Origin: Trichococcus palustris
GTDB taxonomy: Bacteria > Bacillota > Bacilli > Lactobacillales > Aerococcaceae
Length of the DNA stretch: 64,000 nucleotides
Reading direction: 5' to 3'
NCBI RefSeq assembly: GCF_900114465.1
Contig: NZ_FOTD01000002.1
Location: 62,001 to 126,000 of the forward strand
Of this stretch, positions 62,226 through 64,000 are shown one piece after another. How positions within the stretch are numbered: the stretch's first letter is position 1; each line of letters begins with the position of its first letter. The notes under the pieces were generated by a model. The model searched no databases. It was given only the letters and a program-made list of their open reading frames with translations, and was not told where the DNA came from. The position numbers and the translations under genes are program-made.

Positions 62226-64000
62226 TCAGCTTTTCGGTTTGATTTTCCATATTTCATCAGCATAGCGTCGGATCGTATAGTCTGACGAGAACGGCCCTGA
62301 GTTGGCAATATTCATCAATGCCATCCGGTTCCATTTCCCTCGATCGGCATAGATTCTGTCCGCGCTGTATTGCGCTGCGATATAGCTGTCGAAATCCTTC
62401 AACAGGAAGTACTCGTCATTGAATTTCACCAAAGAATCAAAGATATCGCGACCTTCTTGTTCGATGCCCGGAATGGAGCCATCGACAAGCATGTTCAGCA
62501 CACGCTTCACACGCGGGTTCTTTTCGTAGATATCGTAGGCATGATAGTTGCCGTTGCGGTAATACGACTGAACTTCTTCACTCTTTAGTCCGAAGACAAA
62601 GATATTTTCGTCGCCGACATTGTCCCGGATTTCTACGTTTGCGCCGTCCAAAGTGGCCATTGTTATGGCGCCGTTGGACATCAATTTCATATTGCTCGTC
62701 CCGGAAGCTTCTTTACCGGCCAAGGAGATTTGTTCACTGATATCCGCGGCTGGAATGATCAATTCCGCAAGGGAAACGCCGTAATTTTCCACAAAGACGA
62801 TTTTGATTTTATCCCCGATGGTAGAGTCATTATTGATCAAATCGGCAATCGCATTGATCAATTTGATGATTTCCTTCGCATAATAATAGCTTGGTGCCGC
62901 TTTTGCACCAAAAATGAAGACGCGTTTCGGGAAATCCAAAGAAGGATCATCCTTCAGCTGCAGATAGCGGTCCAAAATATGCATAACGTTCAGCAGTTGG
63001 CGTTTGTAGGCATGCATCCGTTTGATCTGCACATCGAAGATGGCAGTCGGATCGATTTCAATCCCCATTGTTTTCAGTACATAGTCGGCAAACCGCTGTT
63101 TATTTTTCAACTTCACGGTTTCTAAAGCTTCCAAGACTTCTTCATCTTCCCGGAATGCCTTCAACAGACGAATTTCCAATGGATTTTTCTTCCATTCTGC
63201 CCCAATCGTATCATCCAACAAATCCGTCAACGCTTCATTGGCGATTTGAACCCAGCGTCGTTGCGTGATGCCGTTCGTTTTGTTGTTGAACTTCTGAGGA
63301 TACATCACAAAGAAATCGTGCAAGGTTTCAGCCATCAGGATATCGGTATGCAGTTGCGCAACCCCGTTGACGCTGTGGCTGCCGATGATCGCCAAATTGG
63401 CCATTTTGATCTGGCCCTGGTCGATGATGGCTGTCCGGTAGGCCAATTCATTTCCATAGATAGGTATTTTTTTCTCGATGTGACGGCGATTTATTTCGGC
63501 GATGATTTGGTAGATGCGCGGCAATAGCTCCGCAATCATGCCTTCCGGCCAGCGTTCCATCGCTTCCTGCAGAATGGTATGGTTGGTGTAGCTGATCGTT
63601 TTTTTCGTTATTTCCCAAGCCTGATCCCAGCCTAAGCCTTCTTCATCCAACAATATCCGCATCAATTCGGGAATTGCCAAAGTCGGATGGGTATCATTGA
63701 TATGGATGGCGGTCTTTTCCGGAAATTGATTCCAGTCCAGCTTCAGTTTTTTGAAGTACCGGATGATGCTTTGTATCCCTGCGGAAGAGAAGAAATACTC
63801 CTGTTTGACGCGCAATAAGCGCCCTTCATAGTTTGAATCATCAGGATACAACACTTCGGTTATGCGCATGACGTCATCCCGTTCTTCCACTGTGGAAAAA
63901 TTGGCTTCTTCGCCATAGGGGATTTCGGCAGACCATAGACGCAGATTATTGATAACCCCGTTTTTGTATCCGACTTGAGCGGTATCGTAGGGGACGGCCA
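62226..64000 (-). CDS. glgP: glycogen phosphorylase (3' part, continues beyond window)
   Basis: Releases glucose 1-phosphate from alpha-1,4-glucans with phosphate and PLP. About 590 C-terminal residues of an enzyme of roughly 800 are inside the window. The frame is open to base 64000 and reads D-T-A-Q-V-G-Y-K-N-G-V and L-R-L-W-S-A-E near the edge. H-I-N-D-T-H-P-T-L-A-I-P-E-L, T-N-H-T-I-L-Q-E-A and the PLP-Lys region E-A-S-G-T-S-N-M-K-L-M-S-N-G-A follow. Any internal ATG start would lose the N-terminal domain, so the gene must begin outside. Probably part of a glg operon upstream. Confidence 0.96.
   Translation of the reverse strand, partial: AVPYDTAQVGYKNGVINNLRLWSAEIPYGEEANFSTVEERDDVMRITEVLYPDDSNYEGRLLRVKQEYFFSSAGIQSIIRYFKKLKLDWNQFPEKTAIHINDTHPTLAIPELMRILLDEEGLGWDQAWEITKKTISYTNHTILQEAMERWPEGMIAELLPRIYQIIAEINRRHIEKKIPIYGNELAYRTAIIDQGQIKMANLAIIGSHSVNGVAQLHTDILMAETLHDFFVMYPQKFNNKTNGITQRRWVQIANEALTDLLDDTIGAEWKKNPLEIRLLKAFREDEEVLEALETVKLKNKQRFADYVLKTMGIEIDPTAIFDVQIKRMHAYKRQLLNVMHILDRYLQLKDDPSLDFPKRVFIFGAKAAPSYYYAKEIIKLINAIADLINNDSTIGDKIKIVFVENYGVSLAELIIPAADISEQISLAGKEASGTSNMKLMSNGAITMATLDGANVEIRDNVGDENIFVFGLKSEEVQSYYRNGNYHAYDIYEKNPRVKRVLNMLVDGSIPGIEQEGRDIFDSLVKFNDEYFLLKDFDSYIAAQYSADRIYADRGKWNRMALMNIANSGPFSSDYTIRRYADEIWKIKPKS

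Overview
The window looks like chromosome from a low-to-moderate GC Gram-positive coccus of the order Lactobacillales. The evidence is a cggR-gap-pgk-tpiA-gpmI-eno glycolytic operon, a class III fructose-1,6-bisphosphatase, a murT-gatD pair, an EpuA-type peptide beside mbl/murA, a DUF1146 gene between atp and murA, a PyrR-type attenuator before carAB, and CtsR, CggR, CcpA and Fur/PerR-like operators. A Carnobacteriaceae member such as Trichococcus would fit, but that is inference: no rRNA gene is present and no search was run.

Layout. 1-4000 is an AT-rich accessory segment. It is bounded by two identical 62-bp copies of the ssrA 3' end plus terminator (250-311 and 3902-3963). It carries two unrecognised genes, a DEDDh exonuclease-BRCT gene and a 5'-decayed tyrosine integrase, so it reads as a relic integrative element inserted in the tmRNA gene (3951-4311, minus). 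4.4-16.4 kb (minus) holds carAB with its attenuator, a histidine-phosphatase gene, fbp, and secG, then est-rnr-smpB. 16.5-27.6 kb (minus) holds serC-serA, the glycolytic operon with CggR and its operator, and a truncated rpoN. A tRNA-Arg(CCG) and CtsR-controlled clpP follow on the plus strand. 28.8-38.7 kb (minus) holds atpBEFHAGDC, DUF1146, murA, mbl and epuA. 39-45.2 kb (minus) holds tdk-prfA-prmC, tsaC, glyA and upp. murT-gatD (plus) is followed directly by a 385-nt gene-free stretch that folds into many mutually consistent helices and is my best candidate for an undescribed structured RNA (47620-48004). 48-53 kb (minus) holds a GntR-controlled DUF1648 membrane protein, RDD, SppA, an AI-2E family transporter and an orphan glucitol-type EIIA. 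53-60 kb holds pgl, a ring-cleaving dioxygenase plus flavin reductase pair, crr, uppP, and an SPC-type (P1B-4) metal ATPase behind Fur- and PerR-like boxes. 60-64 kb holds lysC, a DUF4828-like gene and the 3' part of glgP.

Together the genes cover lower glycolysis, serine and one-carbon supply, pyrimidine precursors and salvage, ATP synthase, wall precursor synthesis and amidation, translation termination and rescue (prfA, prmC, ssrA, smpB, rnr) and proteolysis. The core is ordinary. The points worth a second look are the ssrA island, the structured RNA, the unusual tmRNA tag, the sigma-54 gene lacking its DNA-binding end, and the double Fur/PerR control region with a tiny ORF inside it. Where an upstream start lacked a suitable ribosome binding site, the start was moved to the codon that has one; these choices are stated per gene.
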